From Bacteroidota bacterium (GTDB lineage: Bacteria; Bacteroidota; Ignavibacteria; UBA10030; UBA8401): a stretch of DNA of 34,980 bases. The notes beneath the pieces were generated by a model. The model ran no database searches and was not told the origin of the DNA. It was given only the letters and a program-made list of their open reading frames with translations. The translations under genes were made by a program, and so were the position numbers. The stretch is from NCBI GenBank assembly GCA_021796275.1, contig JAJYOI010000033.1:1-34980 (forward strand), in the 5' to 3' direction. Shown piece by piece: positions 8,548 to 18,126 of this stretch (positions are counted from its first letter, which is position 1; every line of letters begins with the position of its first letter).

Positions 8548-9909
8548 ATGAAATTCAGACTGACAGAACAGACAGTTCTTTTTTTTAGCGTCCTAAAATG
8601 GTTCGTTCTTGCAACCATCACCGGTGTTGCAACGGGCTTTATCAGTTCTCTCTTCCTGAAAGCGTTGACTGCCGGTACATTATTGTTTTCACAGAACCCA
8701 TATCTCATTCTTTTGCTCCCTGTCGGACTTTTCATCAACACCATCATCGGAGATATTTTTGTTCCGTCTGCCGATGCACACACAACGGACAAAGTCATTG
8801 AGTCAATACATAATGTTCGCCGTCTTGGATTCATTTCTCCGTTGAAGGCGTTCATTCTTCCGATTATCACAATCACCGTGGGCGGGTCCGCAGGCAAAGA
8901 AGCGCCGTGTGCCGATATGGGCGCAGGCATGGGTTCGCTGCTTGCAGACGTTCTTCGTCTTGACGATGAAGACCGAAAGAAGATCATGATTTGCGGCGTC
9001 AGTGCCGGATTTGCGAGTGTGTTCGGCGTACCGATTGCCGGTGCAATTTTCGGCGTGGAGGTGTTGTTTGTCGGCAGCATGTTGTATGATGTTTTGCTTC
9101 CTTCGTTCGTTGCCGGCATTACCGGATATCAAGTCTCCCGCGCGCTTGGGATTACATATTTTTATCACCCGCTAAATTTTCTTCCTGTGTTCAGCGAATC
9201 GTTTCTTGTGATTGTCGTGTTTGCAGGGATTTTTTTTGGGTTGTGTTCGGGTCTTTTGATCTGGGCGTTGAAATGGGGAGAACGCTTTGCTGATAAACTC
9301 AAGTGGTGGGCGCCGCTGAAAGGACTTGCCGGCGGTGCAATTCTTATCGTTCTGGCGCTTCTTCTTTCAAACAAGTTCCTTGGGCTTGGATTGCATACTA
9401 TTGAATCGTCGCTTGAAGGCGAAAAAGTTGTGTGGTATTCTTTTCTTGCAAAAATTGTCACGACAAGCCTGACGCTGAATTTCGGCGGAAGCGGCGGAAT
9501 CGTGACGCCGATTTTCTTTATCGGATCAACAGCCGGATCGTTATTTGCACAGGTCTTCGATCTGAACGTGGCGACATTTGCCGCCATCGGACTTGTCAGC
9601 GTACTTGCTGGCGCGGCAAACACACCAATCGCCGCCAGCATTATGTCGGTTGAACTTTTTGGTCCGCAGATTGCACCGTATGCAGTCGTTGCGTGCATTA
9701 TCAGTTTTCTTGTGACAGGGCATCGAAGCGTATATCCGTCGCAGATTCTTGCTATCACAAAGTCGTCTTCAATTCAAGTGGAGATTGGAAGAGAAATCGA
9801 GGACCTCGTTCCTCAATACCAGCGAAGGGAAATCGGAGTTGTTCAATGGTACCTTGCGGCGCTTCGTGTGTTGAAGCGAATGAAACGTGACAAGAAACCT
9901 GAGGAATGA
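8548..9909 (+). CDS. ClC-family chloride channel/transporter
   Basis: 'GGSAGKEAPCADMGAGMGSLLADVL', 'GVSAGFASVFGVPIAGAIFGVEVL', 'GGSGGIVTPIFFIGSTAGSLFA' ClC motifs. Confidence 0.92.
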   Translation: MKFRLTEQTVLFFSVLKWFVLATITGVATGFISSLFLKALTAGTLLFSQNPYLILLLPVGLFINTIIGDIFVPSADAHTTDKVIESIHNVRRLGFISPLKAFILPIITITVGGSAGKEAPCADMGAGMGSLLADVLRLDDEDRKKIMICGVSAGFASVFGVPIAGAIFGVEVLFVGSMLYDVLLPSFVAGITGYQVSRALGITYFYHPLNFLPVFSESFLVIVVFAGIFFGLCSGLLIWALKWGERFADKLKWWAPLKGLAGGAILIVLALLLSNKFLGLGLHTIESSLEGEKVVWYSFLAKIVTTSLTLNFGGSGGIVTPIFFIGSTAGSLFAQVFDLNVATFAAIGLVSVLAGAANTPIAASIMSVELFGPQIAPYAVVACIISFLVTGHRSVYPSQILAITKSSSIQVEIGREIEDLVPQYQRREIGVVQWYLAALRVLKRMKRDKKPEE

Positions 9910-9920
9910 ACCGTTCCACA

Positions 9921-9949
9921 TTGTAATCCTTCCCAAAATTTTGTATAAT
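9921..9949 (+). promoter_or_regulatory. Sigma70-like promoter upstream of carB
   Basis: TTGTAA-N17-TATAAT (9921-9926; 9944-9949). Confidence 0.55.
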
Positions 9950-9966
9950 TATTCCAGATGTAAATG

Positions 9967-9990
9967 AACCACGCCAACGACGTGGTTTTT
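9967..9990 (+). terminator. Terminator-like hairpin in carB leader (or terminator of the ClC gene)
   Basis: AACCACG-ccaacga-CGTGGTT followed by TTT then ctct. Confidence 0.55.
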
Positions 9991-10011
9991 CTCTATCCAT
10001 GAAGGTTGCCA

Positions 10012-13000
10012 ATGCCAAAGCGAACTGACATTAAATCTATTCTTATCATCGGCAGCGGACCGATTGTCATCGGTCAGGCGTGCGAGTTTGATTATTCGGG
10101 AACGCAAGCGTGTAAAGTGCTGCGCGAGCAAGGCTATCGCGTCATTTTGATCAACAGCAATCCTGCCACGATCATGACCGATCCTGAGCTTGCCGACGCA
10201 ACGTACATCGAACCGATCACACCGGAATTTGTAGAGCTCATTATTGAAAAAGAAAAGCCTGATGCGATTCTTCCGACAATGGGCGGCCAAACCGCGTTGA
10301 ATACTGCTGTTGCTCTCGCCGAACGCGGCATTTTGGAAAAACATGGTGTCGAGCTTATCGGCGCTAAGCTCGATGCGATAAAAAAAGCGGAAGACCGCCA
10401 GCTTTTTCAGAAGACAATGCACGCCGCCGGATTTGAAATGCCGCACGGCGGTTTTGTCTACAGCTTTGAAGAAGCATTGAAAATTGTTGACAGCATCGGC
10501 TTTCCGATTATCATTCGTCCGTCGTTCACGCTTGGCGGAACAGGCGGCAGCATCGCGTATAATCTGGAAGAATTCCGTGCGCTTGTCGAACACGGATTGA
10601 CGAACAGCCCGATCCACGAAGTGCTAGTGGAAGAATCGGTAATCGGCTGGAAAGAATATGAGCTTGAAGTGATGCGCGACCGGAAAGATAATGTCGTCAT
10701 CATTTGCTCGATTGAAAATCTCGATCCGATGGGCGTGCACACCGGCGATTCGATCACCGTGGCGCCGGCGCAAACGCTGACCGACAAAGAATATCAATTT
10801 ATGCGCGACGGTGCGCTGCGTGTGATGCGCGCTATCGGTGTCGATACCGGAGGATCGAACGTGCAGTTTGCCGTGAATCCGGCAAACGGAAAGATGTATG
10901 TCATCGAAATGAATCCGCGCGTGTCGCGCAGTTCGGCGCTTGCATCGAAGGCGACCGGATTTCCGATTGCGAAGATTGCGGCGATGCTTGCAGTCGGCTA
11001 CACGCTCGATGAAATTCCGAATGATATCACGAAGCAAACACCGGCATCGTTCGAACCGACGATTGATTATACCGTCGTGAAAATTCCGCGCTGGGATTTT
11101 GAGAAATTCAAAGGTGTTGACGATACGCTCGGCATTCAAATGAAATCTGTCGGTGAAGTGATGGCATTCGGGCGCACGTTCAAAGAAGCGCTGCAAAAAG
11201 CACTTCGTTCGCTGGAAACGGGGCATTACGGTTTCGGCGCAGACGGTAAAGATCCGTTTGATGTGAAAAAGATATCTGCGCGCTCAAAAGTTGAATGGAC
11301 GAGGAAGATTAAGGACCAACTGCGAAAGCCAAAGCCGTCGAATATTTTCTATTTGCGCTATGCGCTGAAGCTTGGCATTTCAATTGAAGAGCTTCATGCA
11401 CTGACGAAAATTGATCCATGGTTCCTTTTCAATATGAAACAAATCGTCGATGTAGAGGACGAGCTTTCTTCGTTGGCTGGCGAACAAGACCATGCCGTGC
11501 CGAAGAATAAATTTTCGAAATTTACGCCGGAGGTTTTTTGTAAAGCGAAGCAGTACGGATTTTCCGATCACCAGCTTGCTCATCTGTGGAAAACGGACGA
11601 GGATACTGTTCGCACATTGAGAAAAGAACGCGGCATCATTCCTGTCTATAAAACTGTTGACACCTGTGCGGCAGAATTTGAAGCGCACACGCCGTACCAC
11701 TATTCAACCTATGAGCGGGAAAATGAATCGGAGAAATCGCTGCGAAAAAAAGTCATTATTCTCGGCGGCGGACCAAACCGCATCGGACAGGGAATTGAAT
11801 TTGATTATTGCTGCGTGCACGGCGTTTACGCGCTGCGCGATGAAGGCTACGAAACCATCATGATCAATTGTAATCCCGAAACAGTTTCAACGGATTACGA
11901 CACGACCGATAAATTGTACTTCGAACCTCTCACGCTGGAAGATGTGCTGAATATTTGCGATCACGAGCAGCCGGACGGCGTCATCGTCAGCTTTGGCGGA
12001 CAAACGCCGCTGAAAATTGCAAAAGCGCTCGAATCGCACGGCGTCAATATTCTCGGTACGTCGCCGGAAGGCATTGATCTTGCCGAAGACCGCCAACGGT
12101 TCGGCGCACTGCTGCGCCAGCATCAGATTCCGCATCCGAGATATGGAACGGCATTCTCTGTGAAAGATGCCGTGCTCGTCGCCGAAGAAATCGGATTTCC
12201 TGTTCTCGTTCGCCCGTCGTACGTGCTCGGCGGCAGAGCGATGGAAATTTGCTACAACACCGAATCGCTGAAAGAGTACATGAAAAAAGCGGTGGACGTT
12301 TCTCCGGAGAAGCCGATTCTCATTGATAACTTTTTGGAGGATGCGTTCGAGTTTGATGTGGATGCCGTGTGCGATGGCACCGACGTTCTCATCGGCGGAG
12401 TGATGGAACATATTGAAGAAGCGGGAATTCATTCCGGCGACAGCTCGTGCGTTCTGCCGCCGTTCATGATCAGCAAAGAAAATGTTGAGATTATTATCGC
12501 ATACACGAAAAAACTCGCGCACGCGCTTAATGTCATCGGTTTGCTTAACGTTCAGTACGCGATGAAGGATAATATCGTGTACGTGCTTGAAGTGAATCCG
12601 CGTGCGTCCCGCACCGTGCCGTTCGTGAGCAAAGCGACCGGCGTGCCGCTTGCGAAAATTGCCGCGCGCGTTATGGTCGGGAAAAAACTGAAAGACCTCG
12701 GCGTCATGGATTTTGATTTCAGAAAAGTGAAGCATGTTTCTGTGAAGGAAGCGGTTTTTCCTTTTTCGAAATTTCCAAAAGTAAAAGTGTTCCTCGGACC
12801 GGAAATGCGGTCCACCGGCGAAGTGATGGGCATTTCAAATCATTTCGGCTCGTCGGTTGCAAAAGCGCAGATGAGCGCCGGGAATACGCTGCCGAAGGAA
12901 GGAACGGTCTTCGTCAGCGTCAACGACAACGATAAGAATGAGAAAACGCTCGATATTGTGCGCGGCTTTATCAGTCTCGGATTCAAGATCATCGCAACAG

Positions 13001-13305
13001 AAGGAACGTCAGAATTCCTCACCGGGCACAGCGTTTCCAACAAGCAAGTTTTCAAAGTGCAACAGGGCAGGCCGAACATTGTTGACCATATCAAAAACGG
13101 AGAAGTAGATTTGGTGATCAATACGCCATTAGGCGAGGAATCGCGCTACGACGAATACTCCATCGGTTGGGCGGCGATTGAATACAAAGTTGCATTCATC
13201 ACCACGCTTTCTGCGGCGGCAACTGCGCTGAAAGCGATCGAGCGGATCCGCCAAGGCAAATTAACGGTGCGGAGTTTGCAGGAATATCACAACGGAGCGG
13301 CGTAG
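10012..13305 (+). CDS. carB: Carbamoyl phosphate synthase large subunit
   Basis: '[48 protein letters not shown]' and the second half '[53 protein letters not shown]'; about 1097 aa. Confidence 0.97.
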   Translation: MPKRTDIKSILIIGSGPIVIGQACEFDYSGTQACKVLREQGYRVILINSNPATIMTDPELADATYIEPITPEFVELIIEKEKPDAILPTMGGQTALNTAVALAERGILEKHGVELIGAKLDAIKKAEDRQLFQKTMHAAGFEMPHGGFVYSFEEALKIVDSIGFPIIIRPSFTLGGTGGSIAYNLEEFRALVEHGLTNSPIHEVLVEESVIGWKEYELEVMRDRKDNVVIICSIENLDPMGVHTGDSITVAPAQTLTDKEYQFMRDGALRVMRAIGVDTGGSNVQFAVNPANGKMYVIEMNPRVSRSSALASKATGFPIAKIAAMLAVGYTLDEIPNDITKQTPASFEPTIDYTVVKIPRWDFEKFKGVDDTLGIQMKSVGEVMAFGRTFKEALQKALRSLETGHYGFGADGKDPFDVKKISARSKVEWTRKIKDQLRKPKPSNIFYLRYALKLGISIEELHALTKIDPWFLFNMKQIVDVEDELSSLAGEQDHAVPKNKFSKFTPEVFCKAKQYGFSDHQLAHLWKTDEDTVRTLRKERGIIPVYKTVDTCAAEFEAHTPYHYSTYERENESEKSLRKKVIILGGGPNRIGQGIEFDYCCVHGVYALRDEGYETIMINCNPETVSTDYDTTDKLYFEPLTLEDVLNICDHEQPDGVIVSFGGQTPLKIAKALESHGVNILGTSPEGIDLAEDRQRFGALLRQHQIPHPRYGTAFSVKDAVLVAEEIGFPVLVRPSYVLGGRAMEICYNTESLKEYMKKAVDVSPEKPILIDNFLEDAFEFDVDAVCDGTDVLIGGVMEHIEEAGIHSGDSSCVLPPFMISKENVEIIIAYTKKLAHALNVIGLLNVQYAMKDNIVYVLEVNPRASRTVPFVSKATGVPLAKIAARVMVGKKLKDLGVMDFDFRKVKHVSVKEAVFPFSKFPKVKVFLGPEMRSTGEVMGISNHFGSSVAKAQMSAGNTLPKEGTVFVSVNDNDKNEKTLDIVRGFISLGFKIIATEGTSEFLTGHSVSNKQVFKVQQGRPNIVDHIKNGEVDLVINTPLGEESRYDEYSIGWAAIEYKVAFITTLSAAATALKAIERIRQGKLTVRSLQEYHNGAA

Positions 13306-13381
13306 TTTTTCGTTATAGGCGAATGAGGGGTTGTTTTGCTCTTCATGTATGAAAGCTGTATCTTTTGTCATTGCTTTAGAA

Positions 13382-13711
13382 ATGACGATGGAAAATCTTC
13401 CGAAAAATATTCAATCTGTAATTGCTTTTCTGAAAGAGCGAACCGGTTCCGATGCAGCAATTATTCTTTTTGGAAGCCGTGCAGGCCGCTCAGTCCATCG
13501 CAATGCCGATTTTGATATTGGTATTGCTGTTTCCCCTAAGCTCTCCTGGAAACAATTTGCTTCACTGAAAACTGATGCGGAGGAACTTGCCTGGCCATAC
13601 CGCCTTGACCTTGTCGATCTTACACGTGCGCCGGACGAATTTTTGAAGGTCATTGAGCACGAAATGGTTTTGCTCTCAGGCATTTGGAAAGGCGGAAACT
13701 ATGTCCGTTGA
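13382..13711 (+). CDS. MNT-type minimal nucleotidyltransferase (MntA-like antitoxin candidate)
   Basis: 'LFGSRAGRSVHRNADFDIGIAV' matches GSX10DXD exactly. Confidence 0.88.
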   Translation: MTMENLPKNIQSVIAFLKERTGSDAAIILFGSRAGRSVHRNADFDIGIAVSPKLSWKQFASLKTDAEELAWPYRLDLVDLTRAPDEFLKVIEHEMVLLSGIWKGGNYVR

Positions 13712-14099
13712 AAAGCGTAATGCTGCAAAAGCAAAAGCGGAAGAATCGCTACAGCGCCTTGCAGCAACTCTGGCGTGGCTTGATGCCGAGCCGGCCGCAT
13801 CGGATCGGTGGGGAAGGCTGGATGCCGCGGCGAAAAGATTCGAGGTCGCCTTTGAGTATGTGTGGAAAGCATTGAAAGCGGCTCTTGAGATGCAGGGAGA
13901 AGAAGTATTTGGCCCGAAAGATTCCATTTCTTTTGCCGGAAAATACCGATGGATTGACGATGTGGAAATGTGGGCGGAATTTCTTCAGTCGAGAAATGCC
14001 GGCGTTCATGATTACTTTGGACTTACCGAAGATGAGTATGCGGATATTGCCCGGCAGTTTTTGAAAGAAGCGAAAAAGGTTTTAAAGCAACTGCCGTGA
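13701..14099 (+). CDS. HEPT-domain protein (nucleotidyltransferase substrate-binding; HepT-like toxin candidate)
   Basis: 'LDAAAKRFEVAFEYVWKALKAALEMQG...', 'SRNAGVHDYFGLTEDEYADIA' containing RX4HXY; overlaps the MNT gene by 11 bp. Confidence 0.88.
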   Translation: MSVEKRNAAKAKAEESLQRLAATLAWLDAEPAASDRWGRLDAAAKRFEVAFEYVWKALKAALEMQGEEVFGPKDSISFAGKYRWIDDVEMWAEFLQSRNAGVHDYFGLTEDEYADIARQFLKEAKKVLKQLP

Positions 14100-14145
14100 A
14101 AATTTGAGCCTGCCTGCCGGTAGGGAAGCCCGGGTCTTTTGTTAC

Positions 14146-14693
14146 CTACAGCTTTGCAATCTTCACTACCGTATTCCAATTTCGTGTCGTTACATTTTTC
14201 CCGAATTCTTTTTCAAGAACGCCCATCGCCTCCGGAGTTTTTGCTTTCGAAAGATCGAGCACGCTGAATACCGCATTCTCCGTTGCAGAAATAATTCTGA
14301 ACGATTTGTCAGGAGAAACGTACGTGGTAAATTTGCTTTTTGGTTTCTCGGATTGAAAATCCCTTTGGGAAAGAAATGTTGCATACAATCTTATGTGCGG
14401 CGTTACTTTTATTCCTTTGAACGGATCGAGTGCGATCATCTTTTCGATGCCTGAGAATGTTCTCAGCAAGACAGGAATGGGGAAGTGAAATTTGTTTTCC
14501 AGCGCAGTTGAGATTTTTGTCGTCAATTCTTCACTGTTTTTGATTTCGGATTCAAACACTGCGTTCCCGATGCAAGAAGTGTTTTGACGTTTTTAAGTCC
14601 GATTTTCTCGAAAACCTTTTTCATCTCCGCCATCGGGACTATTTTATTCCCGCCGACATTGATGCCACGGAACAACGCTACGTATTTTTGCAT
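14146..14693 (-). pseudogene. DUF1697 family protein, split by an apparent single-base frameshift near 14562-14567
   Basis: N-terminal frame 'MQKYVALFRGINVGGNKIVPMAEMKKVFEKIGLKNVKTLLASG' continues as '(N)AVFESEIKNSEELTTKISTALENKFHFPIPVLLRT' only if one A is restored in GGAACG. Confidence 0.8.
14351..14378. repeat. Dispersed repeat GATTGAAAATCCCTTYGGGA, copy 1 (inside the DUF1697 frame)
   Basis: gattgaaaatccctttgggaaagaaatg; 20-nt core differs by one base from 30602-30621. Confidence 0.55.
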
Positions 14694-14709
14694 AGTGTAA
14701 CCCAAGTTC

Positions 14710-14771
14710 TGGATTAGTGGATTAATGGATTAATGGAAAATGAAGCAGTAATCCATTAATCCATCAATCCC
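14710..14771. repeat. Inverted repeat built of tandem TGGATTAA units
   Basis: TGGATTAGTGGATTAATGGATTAATGG ... TAATCCATTAATCCATCAATCCCA. Confidence 0.75.
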
Positions 14772-14779
14772 ATCAGAGT

Positions 14780-15361
14780 TTAGTGAAACTTTTTACCTTG
14801 CGAAAGCATTTCAAGTATTTGTCTCATCCGCTTTTCTTTCGTTTCCGGTTTTTTCGCGGTCTGCAAACGCCACGCAATGGCATATTTGTTTGCTTTGTTG
14901 AGCGATTCGAAAAAATTTAAAGCTTTTTTATCTTTGGAAAGTTCTTTCAGAAAATCGTCGGGGAAAGTCATCTTCGCCGGCGAATCATACGCTCGTTCCC
15001 ATCTGCCGTCAGCTTTCGCTTTTTCTATTTCATTAAGTCCCGCCGGTTTCATTCTGCCGAGTTTTATCAACTGCAAAGCGCGCTCGGCGTTCTTCTTCGA
15101 CCAGATGCTTTTTGCTCTTCGCGGCGTAAATTTTTGGAGCCACGATTGTTCATCATACTTTTGTAATTGTCCGTCAATCCAGCCGTAGCACAACGCTTCG
15201 TCCAATGCCTCTGCATGTGTGATTGAAACCGCGCCGGCATCTTTCTTATAAAACCTCATCCAAATGCCGGGCGATGCCGCGTGATTTTTCTTCAGCCACG
15301 CCGCCCAGTCTTGCCCGCGCTTCATCGAAACGATCGGAATATTGTTTAAGGTGTTTTTCAT
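14780..15361 (-). CDS. YdeI/OmdA (bacteriocin-protection) family protein
   Basis: 'WLKKNHAASPGIWMRFYKKDAGAVSITHAEALDEALCYGWIDGQLQKYDEQSWLQKFTPRRAKSIWSKKN'. Confidence 0.88.
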   Translation of the reverse strand: MKNTLNNIPIVSMKRGQDWAAWLKKNHAASPGIWMRFYKKDAGAVSITHAEALDEALCYGWIDGQLQKYDEQSWLQKFTPRRAKSIWSKKNAERALQLIKLGRMKPAGLNEIEKAKADGRWERAYDSPAKMTFPDDFLKELSKDKKALNFFESLNKANKYAIAWRLQTAKKPETKEKRMRQILEMLSQGKKFH

Positions 15362-15397
15362 CAGTGTCTTTTTTAAGATGGCGAAGAATGGTTGATG

Positions 15398-16111
15398 CTA
15401 AAATATTATTCCTAATTCTGCGCCCCACGTTGTAAGCTTACTTGTCATCGCAATGGAAGGGGTTGCAACGAGTTGCGTTGAAGGCGATGTTTTGAAAGAA
15501 AAAGTCAGCCCGACAATGTGCAGCCACGATTCGATGTTCGTTTCCGCTGTTTGCGAAGAAGAATGATCAATATACCCAAAGTAGCCAAAATAATAGTAAT
15601 ATTGACGGTAACTGAAAACTTCGTGGGATTGGGAGATGCCTCTGAGATAGTGTAGTTCGTATGCAGGCTGTACGATTACTCCTTTTCCAAGCGAAAAGTT
15701 ATGATAGATATTCCCAAAGAGAGAAATATCAGCGTTTGATAATTCTGCCTGAAGATTGTAATCATCAGTGTATGTGGCGGTTTCTACAGAAAAGCCTGCA
15801 GACAATCCTACAGGGTGCTGAGGGGAACACTTCATGATTTGGAGTTCGAACGTTGGAGAGAATACGGTGCCGGAATAATGAATCGTTGAATAGGAAGCTA
15901 AGCCCAACGTTAATCTAATGTCGAATCTGCCTTTTATCGAAAACGCCATAGTTCCGCCGATTGAAAAAGCATCCTTGTTTGATGCAAAGGCCGCGGAGAC
16001 GGCAGTCGCGCTCTGGCCATCTTCCAGAAATGCGCTTTGCGCAAACATGATGCTGTTGCTGATAAGGAACGTCGTCATAATGATTAACGTAAAGAAGGCT
16101 GATTTCATTTT
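15398..16111 (-). CDS. Secreted/outer-membrane beta-barrel-like protein of unknown function
   Basis: Signal peptide 'MKSAFFTLIIMTTFLISNSIMFAQ'; alternating beta-rich sequence; ORF extension upstream to 16198 overlaps a repeat and is probably not coding. Exact start approximate. Confidence 0.65.
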   Translation of the reverse strand, partial: KMKSAFFTLIIMTTFLISNSIMFAQSAFLEDGQSATAVSAAFASNKDAFSIGGTMAFSIKGRFDIRLTLGLASYSTIHYSGTVFSPTFELQIMKCSPQHPVGLSAGFSVETATYTDDYNLQAELSNADISLFGNIYHNFSLGKGVIVQPAYELHYLRGISQSHEVFSYRQYYYYFGYFGYIDHSSSQTAETNIESWLHIVGLTFSFKTSPSTQLVATPSIAMTSKLTTWGAELGIIF

Positions 16112-16177
16112 TCTCCGCATTGGTGTGCGCTGCAACGTCTTACTTTTTAGCGCAATGAGAAACATGATGCGTTCATA

Positions 16178-16331
16178 GGCAGTGTCTCGCTTTGGCATTC
16201 ATTGGTAGGTCAGGCATTTGAGCGCCGTTGGCGCCATGTGTACGCTATAGCGTACCGCCACTTGTCTGACCAAATAAAGACAGGCAAGAATGCCCGTCCT
16301 GCTCAAAACATTTTTAAATTGAGACACTGCC
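16178..16331. repeat. Nested-palindrome element bounded by 11-bp terminal inverted repeats
   Basis: GGCAGTGTCTC (16178-16188) / GAGACACTGCC (16321-16331); internal GGTCAG/CTGACC, GCGCC-gtt-GGCGC, perfect 16-bp palindrome GTACGCTATAGCGTAC (16240-16255), GACAGGCA-agaa-TGCCCGTC. Confidence 0.75.
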
Positions 16332-16333
16332 CG

Positions 16334-17017
16334 CTAATATAATAGTTTTATGGGAAGCTTAAACTCTTTGTTGCTTAATCGCAAGCTAAAATATATTCCT
16401 GTGTCCTGCGGGCTTGGTGTAAGATCGGGAAGTGCAGATAATAAGTAGGAAAAATTCGTTGTATCATTGTAAACATCATTAAAAAAAACTTTTTCTGTGT
16501 TATAACTTGTACCGTACCCCACCAAGCGGGAAATTGTATTTTTGGATACGACGTTGCCTGCGGAATCTTTGCAGGTCACGTGAAGCAGAAAGTTTGTTCC
16601 GCTTTTTAACATTAACGTGTCTCCGGTATTTTTCTCAAACGTTGATGCGTAGTAAAAATCTATCACGTTAATACTAACCATCTGATATATTGTTTTTTTA
16701 GCATAGGTAAATGACACCAGTTCATTGATTGGCCCGGAAGATACTTTCGTGGCATTAATATACAGGCTAATCTCACTCTTATCAGTGAGAATGGAATATC
16801 CGACATTGAAATAATCATAAGACCATTGGTCAAACTGAGGGTACTCGTCTTTAACAATACCTCCGCTAATTTTTATTGGAATATCAAAGCTCTGCCCAAC
16901 GAAAAGCGTTTTTGCGTTCACCTCTGAAGAACCATCATTGGGTCCATTGATTGTCTCTTTGCAAGAAAGTGACAGCAACGAGAGCAATATGAAGGAAATT
17001 ATTACGTTGTTTTTCAT
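16334..17017 (-). CDS. Lipoprotein of unknown function
   Basis: 'MKNNVIISFILLSLLSLSCKETINGPNDGS' lipoprotein signal with LLSLSC lipobox. Confidence 0.7.
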   Translation of the reverse strand: MKNNVIISFILLSLLSLSCKETINGPNDGSSEVNAKTLFVGQSFDIPIKISGGIVKDEYPQFDQWSYDYFNVGYSILTDKSEISLYINATKVSSGPINELVSFTYAKKTIYQMVSINVIDFYYASTFEKNTGDTLMLKSGTNFLLHVTCKDSAGNVVSKNTISRLVGYGTSYNTEKVFFNDVYNDTTNFSYLLSALPDLTPSPQDTGIYFSLRLSNKEFKLPIKLLY

Positions 17018-17240
17018 AGAATGCCCTTTCACTTTATTTCTATTGAACAGCCCTTGCCGCCCAGTCTTTCCGGCGCTTGAATAATATGACTGGGACATCT
17101 TCCCACGCCATTCCTTTTATTACATTTCCATAAAGTCAGCAGGTATTTCATACACCACCTCAAGATAAATAATTGATTCCGAAAAAGATAACAAACAGCT
17201 ACTGCCGGCGTTTTTGAACACTGGCAGAGTTGGCTAACGT

Positions 17241-18014
17241 TTACAATTCAATAATCACGCCAATGCGAATACTACTCAGCGAGACAGCCCAACCCTTGAG
17301 GTGGGTGGTACTTCCGTCATTATAGGTGGTGGTATTGGCATTCGATGGATAGGTAAATGCTGAAGTATAAGAAATCGTTTCTGTTGTCCACTGATAGAGA
17401 GCCGATAAACCAATTTCAGCGCTGAGACTTACATGGCTAAACACTCGGCTTCTCACTCCAAAAATTCCAATGGCGCCAATGCCCAAAGTTTTATTTGTGT
17501 TCTCTCTGCTGGTATTACTAGAGCTTGAGCTGCTTGTGCCGGGCGCAGGGGTAGATAAATAATTGTTGATTTCCCTGTCCCATGAATAGGCTGCAAGAGG
17601 TCCCGCACCGACATACAGAGAATTATGTTTAGCAGAGTTCCGAAGGTACACTACTGAGAGTGAGATTCCGTATGAATCTGAAATCTGCTCAGGCTGATTG
17701 GTGTAGCCTTGCCTGTCTGATGAAGACGGCGGGGTGTATGATGAGGTGGAATAGCTGTCGCCGCTCCCTGATTGGTCTGAGTGCTTTAAGTAAACATCAG
17801 CACCGATTCGGGAGTGGGAAGTCGGGCCGTCATCGCTGATATAATATAACCCAACGCCGCCAAGGAGTTGAAACTGAAGCGCTCCTGTAGAAGAGAGCGA
17901 GTCGGCTGCTCCAACAGAATTTTCAGTTTGCGAAAATGTTTGTTGAGACGAGAGTGCAATAGCACAGAGTACCACGAATGCAAGATATATTTTTTGAACG
18001 AGTATCGTTTTCAT
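17241..18014 (-). CDS. Outer-membrane beta-barrel-like protein of unknown function
   Basis: Signal peptide 'MKTILVQKIYLAFVVLCAIALSSQQTFSQ'; beta-rich, Ser/Thr-rich loops. Confidence 0.7.
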   Translation of the reverse strand: MKTILVQKIYLAFVVLCAIALSSQQTFSQTENSVGAADSLSSTGALQFQLLGGVGLYYISDDGPTSHSRIGADVYLKHSDQSGSGDSYSTSSYTPPSSSDRQGYTNQPEQISDSYGISLSVVYLRNSAKHNSLYVGAGPLAAYSWDREINNYLSTPAPGTSSSSSSNTSRENTNKTLGIGAIGIFGVRSRVFSHVSLSAEIGLSALYQWTTETISYTSAFTYPSNANTTTYNDGSTTHLKGWAVSLSSIRIGVIIEL

Positions 18015-18048
18015 AAAAGTATTTCCTTCGGTTTGTGAAAGTGTTCTA

Positions 18049-18118
18049 CACCAACCCTGCGAAGGTACACCGTACGTGCCACGTACAGCGTGGTTTGAAC
18101 CCTTCGCAGGGTTTGGTG
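18049..18118. repeat. Intergenic inverted repeat with internal hairpin
   Basis: CACCAACCCTGCGAAGG (18049-18065) / CCTTCGCAGGGTTTGGTG (18101-18118); inner TACGTGCCACGTA. Confidence 0.75.
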
Positions 18119-18126
18119 ACTTCTTC

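Noticed and set aside
11887-12735. 282-aa antisense ORF inside carB
   Set aside because: Shadow ORF opposite highly conserved carB sequence.
14097-14140. CCTGCCTGCCGGTAGGGAAGCCCGGG between convergent genes as a terminator or repeat
   Set aside because: Looks like a decayed palindromic repeat, but the stem is too imperfect and there is no clear T-tract to call.
16112-16198. N-terminal extension 'MPKRDTAYERIMFLIALKSKTLQRTPM' of the 15398 gene
   Set aside because: Signal peptide begins at the internal Met; the extension runs into the TIR of the 16178-16331 repeat.
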